DNA of 32,750 nt from Anaerolineales bacterium (GCA_013359445.1 JABWBV010000006.1:1-32750), one strand, 5' to 3'. Counted from the first letter of the stretch, positions 1-7,734 are shown. Notes: generated by a model from the sequence alone, not told the origin. Translations and numbers: made by a program.

Positions 1-28
1 CCAGCGGCTTAACAGGCGGGAATTGTCG

Positions 29-56
29 GAAGAGTTTATCAAAATGCAAACTCTTC
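29..56. repeat. Inverted repeat, possible hairpin
   Basis: Perfect 9-bp arms (GAAGAGTTT / AAACTCTTC) separated by 10 nt. There is no T-run after it, so it may be a weak hairpin or the end of an upstream transcript. Nothing else in positions 1-140 looks coding. Confidence 0.4.
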
Positions 57-140
57 GCGGCTCAGCGCCTTTGCGCCAAAAACGCCAAATGAGTTGATGG
101 GTTATGTGACTTTGTCACCGACAGATCTCAGCCCCCTTCC

Positions 141-146
141 TATAAT
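141..146 (+). promoter_or_regulatory. -10 like TATAAT box for the DUF2892-like gene
   Basis: A perfect TATAAT lies about 45 nt before the ATG at 192. A TTGTCA at 112-117 is too far upstream (23 nt) to be a convincing -35, so only the -10 is supported. Confidence 0.4.
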
Positions 147-191
147 GTGGATAACAAACCAACAAACCAACCCATTATAGGAGAACTCAAA

Positions 192-419
192 ATGAACCCC
201 TTCGTCAAATTTATGGCTTCCACCGCTGGCCGGATCACACGTATCGTTGCAGGGATTGCCCTGATCGCCTGGGGCCTGGCCGGAATCACTGGCACCACTG
301 GCATCATCGTCGCGGTGGTGGGCGCGTTGCCCCTCGCGGCGGGCCTGTTCGACTTTTGCGTGTTTGCGCCGTTGTTCGGTGCCCCGTTGAGTGGCCCGAA
401 AATCCGCGGAGCAAAGTAA
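192..419 (+). CDS. DUF2892 / YgaP-like small membrane protein
   Basis: A 75-residue protein with two hydrophobic segments (about residues 17-35 and 38-58). Between them is a Gly-rich turn, followed by an FDFCVFAPLFG motif. This layout (short amphipathic start, two helices, one Cys near the second helix, basic tail) matches the DUF2892 transmembrane domain also found in YgaP-type proteins. Those are small inner-membrane proteins, often beside sulfur or redox functions, with no defined role on their own. The frame is open further upstream, but I chose the ATG at 192 because AGGAGAA sits just before it and the upstream extension is polar and repetitive. A strong hairpin terminator follows directly. 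It appears to be transcribed alone. Confidence 0.75.
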   Translation: MNPFVKFMASTAGRITRIVAGIALIAWGLAGITGTTGIIVAVVGALPLAAGLFDFCVFAPLFGAPLSGPKIRGAK

Positions 420-433
420 ACAACGCTTTCAGA

Positions 434-465
434 GAAAAAACGGCGTGAAATACACGCCGTTTTTC
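434..465 (+). terminator. Intrinsic terminator
   Basis: The stem ACGGCGTG / CACGCCGT with a short loop is flanked by A6 on the left and T5 on the right. It begins 15 nt after the stop of the DUF2892-like gene and is suited to termination on both strands. Confidence 0.85.
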
Positions 466-508
466 ATTTTAAAGGGCCATTTTTAGGGGTGCGAGAAATA
501 GGGTGCGC

Positions 509-514
509 TATAAT
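509..514 (+). promoter_or_regulatory. -10 like TATAAT box for the zinc-ribbon gene
   Basis: TATAAT lies 35 nt before the GTG start at 550, after the terminator of the previous gene. No good -35 is visible. A strong GGAGGTG ribosome-binding site lies at about 539-545. Confidence 0.45.
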
Positions 515-549
515 TTAATTATCCCAACTTATGCCCCCGGAGGTGTGCT

Positions 550-780
550 GTGTCGTTGATTCAAAATCTGATCCGTTCCCTTTTGCCTGCCAAACTGGCG
601 GCTGACATGGAGGCCGATTCAAAACGCTGGGTGTTGACCTGCCCCAACTGCAACCACGTCCAATCCGTTTGGGAGATTGGCGGGGTGCGGTACAAGGCGT
701 TTTCCAAAGGGAAACGGACGGGGATTCGTTGCCTGAATTGCAAACAGTGGCACATGATGCCGATGACGTATCAAAAATAA
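550..780 (+). CDS. Small zinc-ribbon-like protein
   Basis: A 76-residue protein of unknown role. It has two CxxC knuckles, CPNC at about residues 31-34 and CLNC at about residues 61-64, separated by 26 residues that include a basic stretch. This spacing is typical of a zinc ribbon that binds one zinc ion. A GTG start is chosen because a near-perfect Shine-Dalgarno sequence lies 5 nt upstream. The next gene begins 11 nt after the stop, so the two are probably co-transcribed. I do not recognise a named family. Nucleic-acid or protein binding is possible but not shown. Confidence 0.7.
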   Translation: MSLIQNLIRSLLPAKLAADMEADSKRWVLTCPNCNHVQSVWEIGGVRYKAFSKGKRTGIRCLNCKQWHMMPMTYQK

Positions 781-791
781 ACAGGAGAAAT

Positions 792-1466
792 ATGAAATCC
801 ACAACCCCTCTTCAGTTTGTAGCCTATATCGAACACGTCAAAGAGGTGGCCCTCTACGGCACCGCGGACCTGGCCTTTTGGCGCAAAGAGTTGGCAAAGG
901 AAAACCTTTTTCCGTACAATGATCACGGGCGCGTCGGGATTTTAATCAGTGTACCGCAGGTGGTGTGGAAGGGCGCGCGGTTCAACGAGCTTTCGGTCTC
1001 GGTAGGGGTGAGCGAACGCGAGGATGGGAGCACCCCGGACGGGTTATTCCTGCCCCACGCGTTCAACTCGCTCCGCGCCTTTGCCTGGATGGAGCGGGTG
1101 TTTTTTCAGACGCCGTATTTTTACGCTGATGTGCAGGTGACGGAGAAACCCCCCGCCCGTTTCGCGGTGAAGCACGGGGCGGAGACAGCGTTCGAGGCGC
1201 GGATGTCCGGGGAACGTGCCCCCGCGCGAGCCGAGGTGGAGCACTTCGAGGGGCCGGTTTACCTGCCGGGGGGGAAGTATTTCCTCGCGCGGATCAGTGG
1301 GATGACCGATTTTTATCCTTTCGCCGCACAAGACACGCTTTCGATCCACTCGCGTGAAAAAGTTTTTCAGCAATTGGCTGAGTCTAATTTTTCGGCGGTG
1401 GAGTGGCGGATTCGGGGGGACGCGGTGCATGGGAAGGGGAAGACGCTTTCCCGAAAACGAGTTTGA
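792..1466 (+). CDS. Conserved hypothetical protein, possibly acetoacetate-decarboxylase/DUF2071-like fold
   Basis: A 224-residue soluble protein with no signal peptide or membrane segment. I do not recognise a family with certainty. The beta-rich pattern and the central part, a predicted strand-turn series ending in WMERVFFQTPYFYADVQV, resemble the acetoacetate-decarboxylase-like/DUF2071 beta fold, but this is a weak impression. The frame is open upstream to 669. The ATG at 792 is preferred because AGGAGAAAT precedes it and because the upstream part overlaps the zinc-ribbon gene. It follows that gene by 11 nt and likely shares its transcript. Confidence 0.65.
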   Translation: MKSTTPLQFVAYIEHVKEVALYGTADLAFWRKELAKENLFPYNDHGRVGILISVPQVVWKGARFNELSVSVGVSEREDGSTPDGLFLPHAFNSLRAFAWMERVFFQTPYFYADVQVTEKPPARFAVKHGAETAFEARMSGERAPARAEVEHFEGPVYLPGGKYFLARISGMTDFYPFAAQDTLSIHSREKVFQQLAESNFSAVEWRIRGDAVHGKGKTLSRKRV

Positions 1467-1546
1467 CCCGCCAGGGAACGGATCGAAGAGGGTTTTCGTT
1501 TTCAGTTCAACATCAACATTCAGGGTCTGAGATAAAGGAGTATCCT

Positions 1547-2536
1547 ATGAACAAAAAGATCATTTCCCTTTTTTTTATATTTGTAGCGAGTATTTGGTTG
1601 CTCGCAAGTTGTGCTGGCGCGGCTCCGGCGGAAAACTTTGCCATGGAAGAGGTGGAGGCCCCTATGGCTTTTGAGGAAACGATGGGCGAAGCCGCCCCCG
1701 CCGCGCCGCTTGCGGAGGCTGAAGCCCTGGATGCTCCGTCCGGGGGTGGGGGCGTGATTACCGAGGTCGGAAACACCCTCCCTATCGCCGCGCGGGATAA
1801 TCGTTTGATCATCAAAAATGCGGAGATGAATCTGTTGGTAGAAGATTCGGAAACCGCGATTGATCTGACCACGCAAGTGGTGACCGACGTGGGCGGGTAT
1901 ATCATCAGTTCACGGGTATGGTACGAAGAATGGGGGGAGACTTCCTACAAACACAGTACGATCACGATGGGCGTGCCGGTGGAAGAGTTTGAACGGGCGT
2001 TGCGCCGTTTGCGGGAACTGGCGATCCGCGTACTCGATGAAAATGCCTCGGGGGAGGATGTGACCGATCAGTTTGTGGATTTGCAGTCGCAGTTGGAAAA
2101 TTTGGAGGCAACACGGGATCGCATTCGCACGTTTTTGGATCAGGCGCAAACTGTTGAGGAAGCGTTAGCCGTGAATGAGGAACTGTCCAAAGTGGAGGGT
2201 GAAATCGAAACCATCCAGGGTCAGATCAATTACCTGGCGGATCGCGCGGCGTTTTCGACGATCACGGTGACGATTACCCCGGATTTGCCGGAACTGCCCA
2301 CCCCAACCCCCTTCCCCACCAGCACCCCCGAAGCCTGGAAACCCGGTGAAACGTTAGGAGAGGCGACGAAGACGTTACAGAGAACCTATCAAGGGTTTGT
2401 GGAGTTGTTGATTTGGCTTGTGGTGGTGTTTATTCCGGTGATTGCGCCCTTTGTGTTAGTGGGGTGGTTGGTTTGGTTTGTGGTGAAGAAGGCGACGACG
2501 AAAAAACAAGGGAAGGAAACGAAGAGGGAAGAGTAG
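1547..2536 (+). CDS. DUF4349-like membrane lipoprotein
   Basis: A 329-residue exported protein. Residues 1-22 form a lipoprotein signal with lipobox LASC (Cys22). An Ala/Glu-rich linker runs to about residue 80. The core (about 80-255) matches DUF4349: the start RLIIKNAEMNLLVED, a beta-alpha unit, a coiled coil with QLENLEATRDRI near 180, a second helix with VNEELSKVEGEIETIQGQI, and an ITVTI strand. A Thr/Pro linker (TPTPFPTSTP) leads to one C-terminal membrane helix (about 280-310) and a Lys-rich tail. The protein is thus anchored at both ends of an extracytoplasmic domain. The function of the family is unknown; envelope stress or cell-surface sensing is only a guess. The start is supported by AAAGGAG 6 nt upstream. 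Confidence 0.85.
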   Translation: MNKKIISLFFIFVASIWLLASCAGAAPAENFAMEEVEAPMAFEETMGEAAPAAPLAEAEALDAPSGGGGVITEVGNTLPIAARDNRLIIKNAEMNLLVEDSETAIDLTTQVVTDVGGYIISSRVWYEEWGETSYKHSTITMGVPVEEFERALRRLRELAIRVLDENASGEDVTDQFVDLQSQLENLEATRDRIRTFLDQAQTVEEALAVNEELSKVEGEIETIQGQINYLADRAAFSTITVTITPDLPELPTPTPFPTSTPEAWKPGETLGEATKTLQRTYQGFVELLIWLVVVFIPVIAPFVLVGWLVWFVVKKATTKKQGKETKREE

Positions 2537-2550
2537 GGTGCAGGATATTC

Positions 2551-2604
2551 GCCAGAAAAAAAGATGGGTGGGCATGTACATGCCCACCCATCTTTTTTTC
2601 TGGC
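2551..2604. terminator. Perfect 54-bp palindrome, terminator-like
   Basis: The two 27-nt halves are exact reverse complements with no loop. The order in each half is GCCAG, A7, GATGGGTGGGCATGT. The dyad centre is ATGTACAT. It lies 14 nt after the stop of the lipoprotein gene. The A7/T7 tracts would give U-rich 3' ends in either direction, so it can act as a two-way terminator. A relative with the same architecture lies at 23675-23730. Confidence 0.85.
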
Positions 2605-2711
2605 ACTTTTTCTCCAGTTTTCCCTGACACCTGTCCTCCCCATCACGGGAACAATCCCCCTACACTCGCGCTTCAAAAAACCGTATAAATCCATGAATTA
2701 CCTTCATCCGG

Positions 2712-2717
2712 TATAAT
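2712..2717 (+). promoter_or_regulatory. Possible upstream TATAAT promoter element
   Basis: An isolated perfect TATAAT in the 306-nt gap between the lipoprotein and mutase genes. No matching -35 is seen. The better promoter lies 40 nt downstream. Confidence 0.3.
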
Positions 2718-2753
2718 TTCCTTATGACAGGAATTCGTGTATTTATGTTCAAG

Positions 2754-2782
2754 TTGACGACCCAAAAACTCTATAGTATTAT
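2754..2782 (+). promoter_or_regulatory. Sigma-70-type promoter
   Basis: TTGACG (2754-2759), a 17-nt spacer and TATTAT (2777-2782). This is the best -35/-10 pair in the left third of the window. The expected transcription start (about 2788-2790) falls at the first base of the branched RNA described at 2790-2857. Confidence 0.6.
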
Positions 2783-2789
2783 GCCTTTT

Positions 2790-2857
2790 GCGTCTGGGAT
2801 GAGTCGCCAAGCGTCTCATCTTAGGGCTTTTAGCCCTAAAACCAGTCGCTTTTTTTT
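2790..2857 (+). ncRNA. Candidate ~70-nt branched small RNA or attenuating leader
   Basis: An outer stem pairs GCGTCTGG (2790-2797) with CCAGTCGC (2842-2849), with one T-T mismatch. It encloses two hairpins. Hairpin 1 is GATGAG / CTCATC (2798-2803 / 2815-2820), continued by CGC / GCG around a CAA loop. Hairpin 2 is TTAGGGCT / AGCCCTAA (2821-2828 / 2832-2839) with a TTT loop. A T8 run (2850-2857) follows at once, as in an intrinsic terminator. With the promoter at 2754 this forms a complete unit. It matches no riboswitch class I can recognise. It could be a free sRNA or an attenuator of the mutase gene, which starts 53 nt later. Confidence 0.5.
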
Positions 2858-2910
2858 ATTAAATTGTAGGGTGGATCAGCATTTGCGTTTCCCGTAGAAA
2901 AAAATAACCC

Positions 2911-4566
2911 ATGACAAATCTAACTTCATCTTTATCTCGTTGGGAACAAACCACCCTCCACCCCCCCCTCTCCCGCTTCCCCGAACGCAAACCGGACTTC
3001 CAAACCTCCTCCGGCATCCCCCTCCCCCGCCTCCTGACTCCCGAACACGAAGATCACTACGACGAAAAACTCGGCTTCCCCGGCGAATACCCCTTCACCC
3101 GCGGTGTCCAGCCCACCATGTATCGTGGCCGTTTCTGGACGATGCGCCAGTACGCGGGCTACGCCACCGCCGAAGACTCCAACGCCCGCTACCGCTACCT
3201 GCTCGGACAGGGGCAAAGCGGCCTCTCCGTCGCCTTCGACCTCCCCACCCAGATCGGCTACGACGCGGACGACCCGATGGCGGAAGGCGAAGTCGGCAAA
3301 GTGGGCGTCTCCATCTCCTCCCTCGCCGACATGGAAACGCTCTTCCGGGACATCCCGCTCGACAAAGTGTCCACCAGCATGACGATCAACGCCCCGGCCA
3401 CGATTCTGCTTGCCATGTACATCGCCGTCGGCAAACGGCAGGGCGTCGAACCCCGTAAGTTGCGCGGCACCGTGCAAAACGACATCCTCAAAGAATACAT
3501 CGCCCGCGGCACCTACATCTTCCCCCCCACCCCCTCGATGCGGCTCATCACCGACCTCTTCCGCTACTGCAAAGCCGAAGTCCCGCACTGGAACACCATC
3601 TCCATCTCCGGCTACCACATCCGCGAGGCCGGTTCGACCGCCGTGCAGGAAGTGGGCTTCACCCTCGCCGATGGCATCGCCTACGTGCAAGCCGCCATTG
3701 ACGCGGGGCTGGACGTAGACGACTTCGCCGATCAGCTCTCCTTCTTCTTCAATGCCCACAACAACTTCCTCGAAGAAGTCGCCAAATTCCGCGCGGCCCG
3801 CCGCTTGTGGGCGAAGATCATGCGCGAACGCTTCGGCGCGAAAAACCCGAAGTCGTGGATGCTCCGCTTCCACACCCAGACGGGGGGCAGTACCCTGACC
3901 GCGCAACAACCCGAAAACAACGTCGTCCGTGTTGCCCTCCAAGCCCTCGCCGCCGTCATGGGGGGCACTCAATCGCTCCACACCAACAGCATGGACGAGG
4001 CCCTCGCCCTCCCCACCGAAAAAGCCGTCCGCATCGCCCTCCGCACCCAGCAGATCATCGCCAACGAATCCGGCGTTGCCGACACCATTGACCCTCTCGC
4101 CGGTTCCTACGTCATCGAATATCTCACCGACGAAATCGAACGCGGCGCGGCGGAATACCTCCGCAAAATTGACGAAATGGGCGGTGCGCTCGCGGCCATC
4201 CAAAACGGCTACGTCCAGGGCGAAATTCAAGATGCCGCCTACCATGCCCTGCAAGCGGTCGAAACCGGCGAAGATGTTGTCGTCGGCGTCAACGCTTACG
4301 AAATCGAAGAAGAACTTACGCTTGAAAAACTCAAAGTAGACCCCGCCATCGAACACTCCCAACGCGCCAAACTCGCCGCCCTCCGCGCCACCCGCGACCC
4401 CGCCCGCGTCGCCGAACTCCGCACCCGCCTCGACACCACCGCCCGCACGAGCGAAAACCTCCTCCCCCTCTTTGTCGAATGTGTCGAAAACGATCTCACC
4501 CTCGGCGAAATCTGCCATACGTTGCGCGGTGTGTGGGGGGAGTATCAGGCTTCGAGTTGGATATAA
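2911..4566 (+). CDS. Methylmalonyl-CoA mutase, large (catalytic) subunit
   Basis: Converts (R)-methylmalonyl-CoA to succinyl-CoA by a radical rearrangement that needs adenosylcobalamin. The 551 residues cover only the substrate-binding TIM-barrel part. Visible family motifs are [12 protein letters not shown] (about 80-91), [14 protein letters not shown] (101-114), [11 protein letters not shown] (186-196), [13 protein letters not shown] (231-243, with the conserved active-site His) and [17 protein letters not shown] (about 323-339). The chain ends near residue 551 without the C-terminal B12-binding domain (no DxHxxG). It therefore needs a separate small cobalamin-binding subunit, a split arrangement known in archaea and several bacteria; that partner is not in this window. 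The epimerase acting just before it lies at 7735, beyond an inserted restriction-modification island. A weak ribosome-binding site precedes the ATG. Confidence 0.93.
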   Translation: MTNLTSSLSRWEQTTLHPPLSRFPERKPDFQTSSGIPLPRLLTPEHEDHYDEKLGFPGEYPFTRGVQPTMYRGRFWTMRQYAGYATAEDSNARYRYLLGQGQSGLSVAFDLPTQIGYDADDPMAEGEVGKVGVSISSLADMETLFRDIPLDKVSTSMTINAPATILLAMYIAVGKRQGVEPRKLRGTVQNDILKEYIARGTYIFPPTPSMRLITDLFRYCKAEVPHWNTISISGYHIREAGSTAVQEVGFTLADGIAYVQAAIDAGLDVDDFADQLSFFFNAHNNFLEEVAKFRAARRLWAKIMRERFGAKNPKSWMLRFHTQTGGSTLTAQQPENNVVRVALQALAAVMGGTQSLHTNSMDEALALPTEKAVRIALRTQQIIANESGVADTIDPLAGSYVIEYLTDEIERGAAEYLRKIDEMGGALAAIQNGYVQGEIQDAAYHALQAVETGEDVVVGVNAYEIEEELTLEKLKVDPAIEHSQRAKLAALRATRDPARVAELRTRLDTTARTSENLLPLFVECVENDLTLGEICHTLRGVWGEYQASSWI

Positions 4567-4567
4567 T
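4562..4567 (+). promoter_or_regulatory. -10 like TATAAT for the methyltransferase gene
   Basis: The box overlaps the stop codon of the mutase gene and lies 33 nt before the ATG at 4601. No clear -35 is visible. It would give the methyltransferase its own transcript. Confidence 0.35.
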
Positions 4568-4600
4568 ACGCGTACGATCTGAGACGTATAGAGAAACAAA

Positions 4601-6508
4601 ATGAGTTTGGCAATCTCCAACGGTTTTCAAAAATTCCTGGATGGGTTTTCCACCGAAAGCACGCGCGCGGCTTTTCTCCTCCATTGGGCGAAAACGAATG
4701 AAATTTCTGTTAAAACCATTCGTCGAGGCTATGCCGTTCAAAAATTATTAGAAGAGGGGAATAGCGCGGACTTAAAACCGTTGGAGGGGTATCTCAAAGC
4801 TAATGTTGGCAAAATCACGCTAAAGGATTTGGAAAAGGCTTTTGAAACCCTCATCGCGCCTGAAAAAAGACGTGCTTATGGGACGGTTTATACGCCAGAT
4901 TACATCATTGAGTATCTTTTCCGCAATGCACTTAAATTCTCTCAGGGACAACATCCCCAATATCCTCGAATTTGCGATCCATCGTGCGGGAGTGCAGGAT
5001 TTTTGCTTAAGGCCGCAGAAATTTTAGAAAAGGATTACGGCATTACGGCTGACAGGGCTTTTCAAGCGCATTTGATTGGAATAGATGTCGATCCGGTAGC
5101 GCTTGAAAACGCTCGCTGTTTGATTGAACTTTATCTCGCCTCAAAGGGTGTACAACAGGCAAACTTGTCGTTATTTCAATTGGATTCTTTGCTAACGGAG
5201 CAACTTGAACTATTGCGTTTAACCCAAACGCAAGATGGATTTGATGTGGTAGTTACCAATCCCCCTTATGTAAAGTTCCAGAACCTGGAACCAGAATACC
5301 GCACACAGTTGATGGAGAAATACAGCCAATTTGCGATGGGCAATTTCAGCCTTTCGCTCTTATTTTTGATGCGCGGGCACGCACTCTTGTCTTCTGGGGG
5401 TACGGTTGGGATGATCACACAAAATAACCTGTTCACCTCACTGGCCGGGAAAAATGTGCGTGCGTATTTACAGCAAACCGAAAGTGTCCGTCGCATTGTT
5501 GATTTTGGGCATCACAAGGTTTTTGAAAATGCCAGCGCATATACGTGTCTGGTTTTCCTGAGTGCAACGAAAAATAAAACCTTTGAATATGCGACGCTTT
5601 CACATGTCCAAACGCTTGATCCTCCTTCGCTTGAAACCCTTCGCTTTGCTTCCATTGCATTTGAGAAACTAAAAGCCAGCAAGTGGAGGCTGGCGAATGC
5701 AGATCACCTGGCAAATTTAGAAAAAATAGAGCGTATAGGTAAGCCTTTGGGAGTAGCCGCCGACATTAAAGTTGGGTTTGCCACCTTGAAAGACACTGTG
5801 TTTTTTGTGCAGGCAAATGGGAAAGATTGTTGGGTGAAATCGAAGAATGGAACTTTATACCATATCGAATCTGAAATCACCAAACCTGCCGTGAAAGTAT
5901 CCAGTCTCAAAGAGACTGCTGATTTAGCGCACAATACGCTACGAATCATTTTCCCCTACGAACGAAAGAATGGCGGTTATAAATTGATTTCCGAAGAGCG
6001 GTTGAAAGCGAACTATCCCAAAACCTATGCTTACCTTCTTGCCCAAAAAGACCTGTTGGCTCAGCGCGACAAAGGCAAAAAACAGTATGAAACTTGGTAC
6101 GCCTGGGCCAGAAGTCAAGGCATGGATGCGCCTGGCCCTAAACTCTTGACCAAAACCTTTAGCCGCTTTCCTCAATTTTTTTGGGATAAAAGTGATCAGC
6201 TCTTTTGTAATGGGTATGCTGTGTTTCCAAAGCCCCCGGATTTATTTAGCACAACCGTACCGATTGAGGTGTTGGAAAAGATCCTCAACAGTAAAATCAT
6301 GCATTACTATGCCAAATTAACAAGTTTTGAAATCGAAGGAAATTACCAGTGTTATCAAAAGAATTTTATTGAACGCTTTGGAATCCCCGAATTGAGTTCA
6401 AGCCAAAAGGAAAAACTATTGCAACTTGAAGGGGATGAAGTGAATTTATTTTTAGCAGCCCTTTATGAAATAGATATTGAAGAGATTCTGGAAATTGTCC
6501 CCCAGTAA
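4601..6508 (+). CDS. Type II N6-adenine DNA methyltransferase (gamma class, Eco57I/TaqI-like)
   Basis: Transfers a methyl group from S-adenosylmethionine to adenine in a specific DNA site and so protects the host from the cognate nuclease. The 635 residues show motif X (GTVYTPDYIIEYL, near 97-109), motif I (DPSCGSAGFLLKA, near 126-138), an acidic second strand (LIGIDVDPVALENAR) and motif IV NPPY near residue 224. The order X-I-IV with NPPY is the gamma class. A long C-terminal half (about 300-635) is the likely target-recognition domain. The first 95 residues form an extra helical domain. The gene is clearly more AT-rich than the mutase and epimerase genes beside it, which fits acquisition. 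It converges on the candidate nuclease with a 15-nt gap. Target site unknown. Confidence 0.9.
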   Translation: MSLAISNGFQKFLDGFSTESTRAAFLLHWAKTNEISVKTIRRGYAVQKLLEEGNSADLKPLEGYLKANVGKITLKDLEKAFETLIAPEKRRAYGTVYTPDYIIEYLFRNALKFSQGQHPQYPRICDPSCGSAGFLLKAAEILEKDYGITADRAFQAHLIGIDVDPVALENARCLIELYLASKGVQQANLSLFQLDSLLTEQLELLRLTQTQDGFDVVVTNPPYVKFQNLEPEYRTQLMEKYSQFAMGNFSLSLLFLMRGHALLSSGGTVGMITQNNLFTSLAGKNVRAYLQQTESVRRIVDFGHHKVFENASAYTCLVFLSATKNKTFEYATLSHVQTLDPPSLETLRFASIAFEKLKASKWRLANADHLANLEKIERIGKPLGVAADIKVGFATLKDTVFFVQANGKDCWVKSKNGTLYHIESEITKPAVKVSSLKETADLAHNTLRIIFPYERKNGGYKLISEERLKANYPKTYAYLLAQKDLLAQRDKGKKQYETWYAWARSQGMDAPGPKLLTKTFSRFPQFFWDKSDQLFCNGYAVFPKPPDLFSTTVPIEVLEKILNSKIMHYYAKLTSFEIEGNYQCYQKNFIERFGIPELSSSQKEKLLQLEGDEVNLFLAALYEIDIEEILEIVPQ

Positions 6509-6523
6509 GATGATCACTTCACC

Positions 6524-7381
6524 CTACAAACGCGTATGTCTTTGAAAATAAATCTCTGCAATATCTTTGGCAAAATTCATCGGAGATAACAAATCATAGC
6601 CAAGTGCATATGTTTCGGGTAAAAAACCGCAATTCCTTAACTCCTCAGTGGTCAAGAAAATTTTTGGCGGCGACTCCCGAAAATCTACAAAAATCAATGC
6701 TACTCGTTCGTACTTGTAAATCTCTGGATCAGACTTTCGAATCGAACGTCCACTGATCGCCAGAAAAGTGTTAATAAACTTTTGAATAGCTACTCGCTCA
6801 CTTTTCCAGGCAACCACGTTTCTTTTCATGAATAAGTCGTTGTATTCAACAACGGGTAGTAGATAAACATCTCCCATCACGAGATTTGGCAAACGCAAAC
6901 GAAGGTTCAACGTTTCCGCAAAAGTTCTTTCCATCAGGGTATCAAAATTTTTGTTGATACTGCTCAACTGACTTCTGACCCCAACGACAATCGCTTTTTC
7001 AGCTTTTTCTTGGCCCAATTCGTCAAACGCCCCTCGCAGAGGCCCTTCGCTAATGCGCCCGCCAGTTGCAACAATGTCGTCAAATAAAACAACGACATCC
7101 TGCTTTTTTCCCTTTAGTAAGCCCATGATGGACATCTCCGGGCTTCGTTGTCCTAATGGTGGATAAATTGTGAACCTGGTTGTGTACTTTGATAACTCAT
7201 CCAAAAGACTAAGCTTTACCACCTCATGAACTTTGAGAATCAGATTTTGGCTTCGAATGAGCGCCTCTTTTGCCACGAGGCCATTGGGATACTCTTTTCC
7301 CTTATAGGTTGCCGTTTGAATAGCCGTTTCAAGTTCTACTTTGATTTCGGTGATGGCCTGTTGCAGTAGTACGAGATTCAT
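6524..7381 (-). CDS. Candidate type II restriction endonuclease (family not recognised)
   Basis: A 285-residue soluble protein placed as the R gene: 12 nt downstream of a C-type regulator and convergent to an adenine methyltransferase. I do not recognise the family. Residues 81-95 (PEMSIMGLLKGKKQD followed by a VVVLF strand) could be a disordered variant of the PD-(D/E)xK core, but no textbook motif is present. Unusually, residues 96-111 (VVVLFDDIVATGGRIS) look like the PRPP-binding loop of phosphoribosyltransferases (hydrophobic strand, DD, then ATGG). The rest is mixed alpha/beta. The endonuclease call is therefore by position. A different role, such as a nucleotide-binding accessory enzyme, remains possible. 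AT-richer than the flanking chromosome. Confidence 0.55.
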   Translation of the reverse strand: MNLVLLQQAITEIKVELETAIQTATYKGKEYPNGLVAKEALIRSQNLILKVHEVVKLSLLDELSKYTTRFTIYPPLGQRSPEMSIMGLLKGKKQDVVVLFDDIVATGGRISEGPLRGAFDELGQEKAEKAIVVGVRSQLSSINKNFDTLMERTFAETLNLRLRLPNLVMGDVYLLPVVEYNDLFMKRNVVAWKSERVAIQKFINTFLAISGRSIRKSDPEIYKYERVALIFVDFRESPPKIFLTTEELRNCGFLPETYALGYDLLSPMNFAKDIAEIYFQRHTRL

Positions 7382-7393
7382 GTGATACCCTGA

Positions 7394-7639
7394 TTATGTG
7401 TTTTTAACAGCTGATATTCGTGCCATGAATTCCTGTGGCGTTAACGCTAATGCTTCAGCGATATGAAACAAGTTGACTAATGCGACATTTCTTACCCCTC
7501 GTTCAATCCCACTAATATATGTGCGATGTAAACCTGCCCGATTCGCAAATTCCTCTTGTGAAAAGCCCAATTCAATCCGTCTCTCGCGAACCACTTGTCC
7601 GAAAGCCAGGAGCAATTTAGAATTCTCATTGCTGTTCAT
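7394..7639 (-). CDS. XRE-family controller (C) protein of the restriction-modification system
   Basis: An 81-residue helix-turn-helix repressor/activator. The HTH covers about residues 24-55, with FSQEEFANRAGLHRTYISG and IERGVRNVALVNL, the classic HTH_3 pattern of C proteins. C proteins act as dimers on a C-box ahead of their own gene: first they activate C and R, then repress, so the nuclease appears after methylation. Here the order C-R in one direction, a perfect dyad 20 nt before the ATG (7659-7677) and an adjacent methyltransferase all agree with that job. Almost no leader separates the C-box from the start, also typical of C genes. Confidence 0.85.
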   Translation of the reverse strand: MNSNENSKLLLAFGQVVRERRIELGFSQEEFANRAGLHRTYISGIERGVRNVALVNLFHIAEALALTPQEFMARISAVKNT

Positions 7640-7658
7640 AATCCCAAAATTAACGCGT

Positions 7659-7677
7659 TGTAGACCTTAAGTCTACA
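7659..7677 (-). promoter_or_regulatory. C-box-like operator of the C-R operon
   Basis: A perfect dyad, TGTAGAC-cttaa-GTCTACA. Read on the minus strand it is TGTAGACTTAAGGTCTACA, close to described C-boxes with GAC-N5-GTC cores. It ends 20 nt upstream of the C-protein ATG, where autoregulation would occur. Confidence 0.7.
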
Positions 7678-7700
7678 TAATCCAAGTCACACCGCCAAAA

Positions 7701-7728
7701 TACGGAATACTCATTACTCATTACGGAT
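7701..7728. repeat. Short tandem-like repeat (TACTCAT / TACGGA units)
   Basis: A run of near-identical 7-8-mers (tacggaa, tactcat, tactcat, tacggat) directly before the epimerase ATG. The 15-mer TACGGAATACTCATT (7701-7715) recurs in reverse complement inside the next gene at 8447-8461. Confidence 0.55.
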
Positions 7729-7734
7729 TTTCCC

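Noticed and set aside
2790-2857. Hammerhead ribozyme or cobalamin riboswitch
   Set aside because: GATGAG is present but the CTGATGA and GAAA core of a hammerhead and the conserved B12-box of cobalamin switches are absent.
2932-4620. 562-codon open frame antisense to the mutase gene
   Set aside because: Its protein is low-complexity (Gly/Glu/Asp/Val-rich) and mirrors the strong codon bias of the mutase; no family features.
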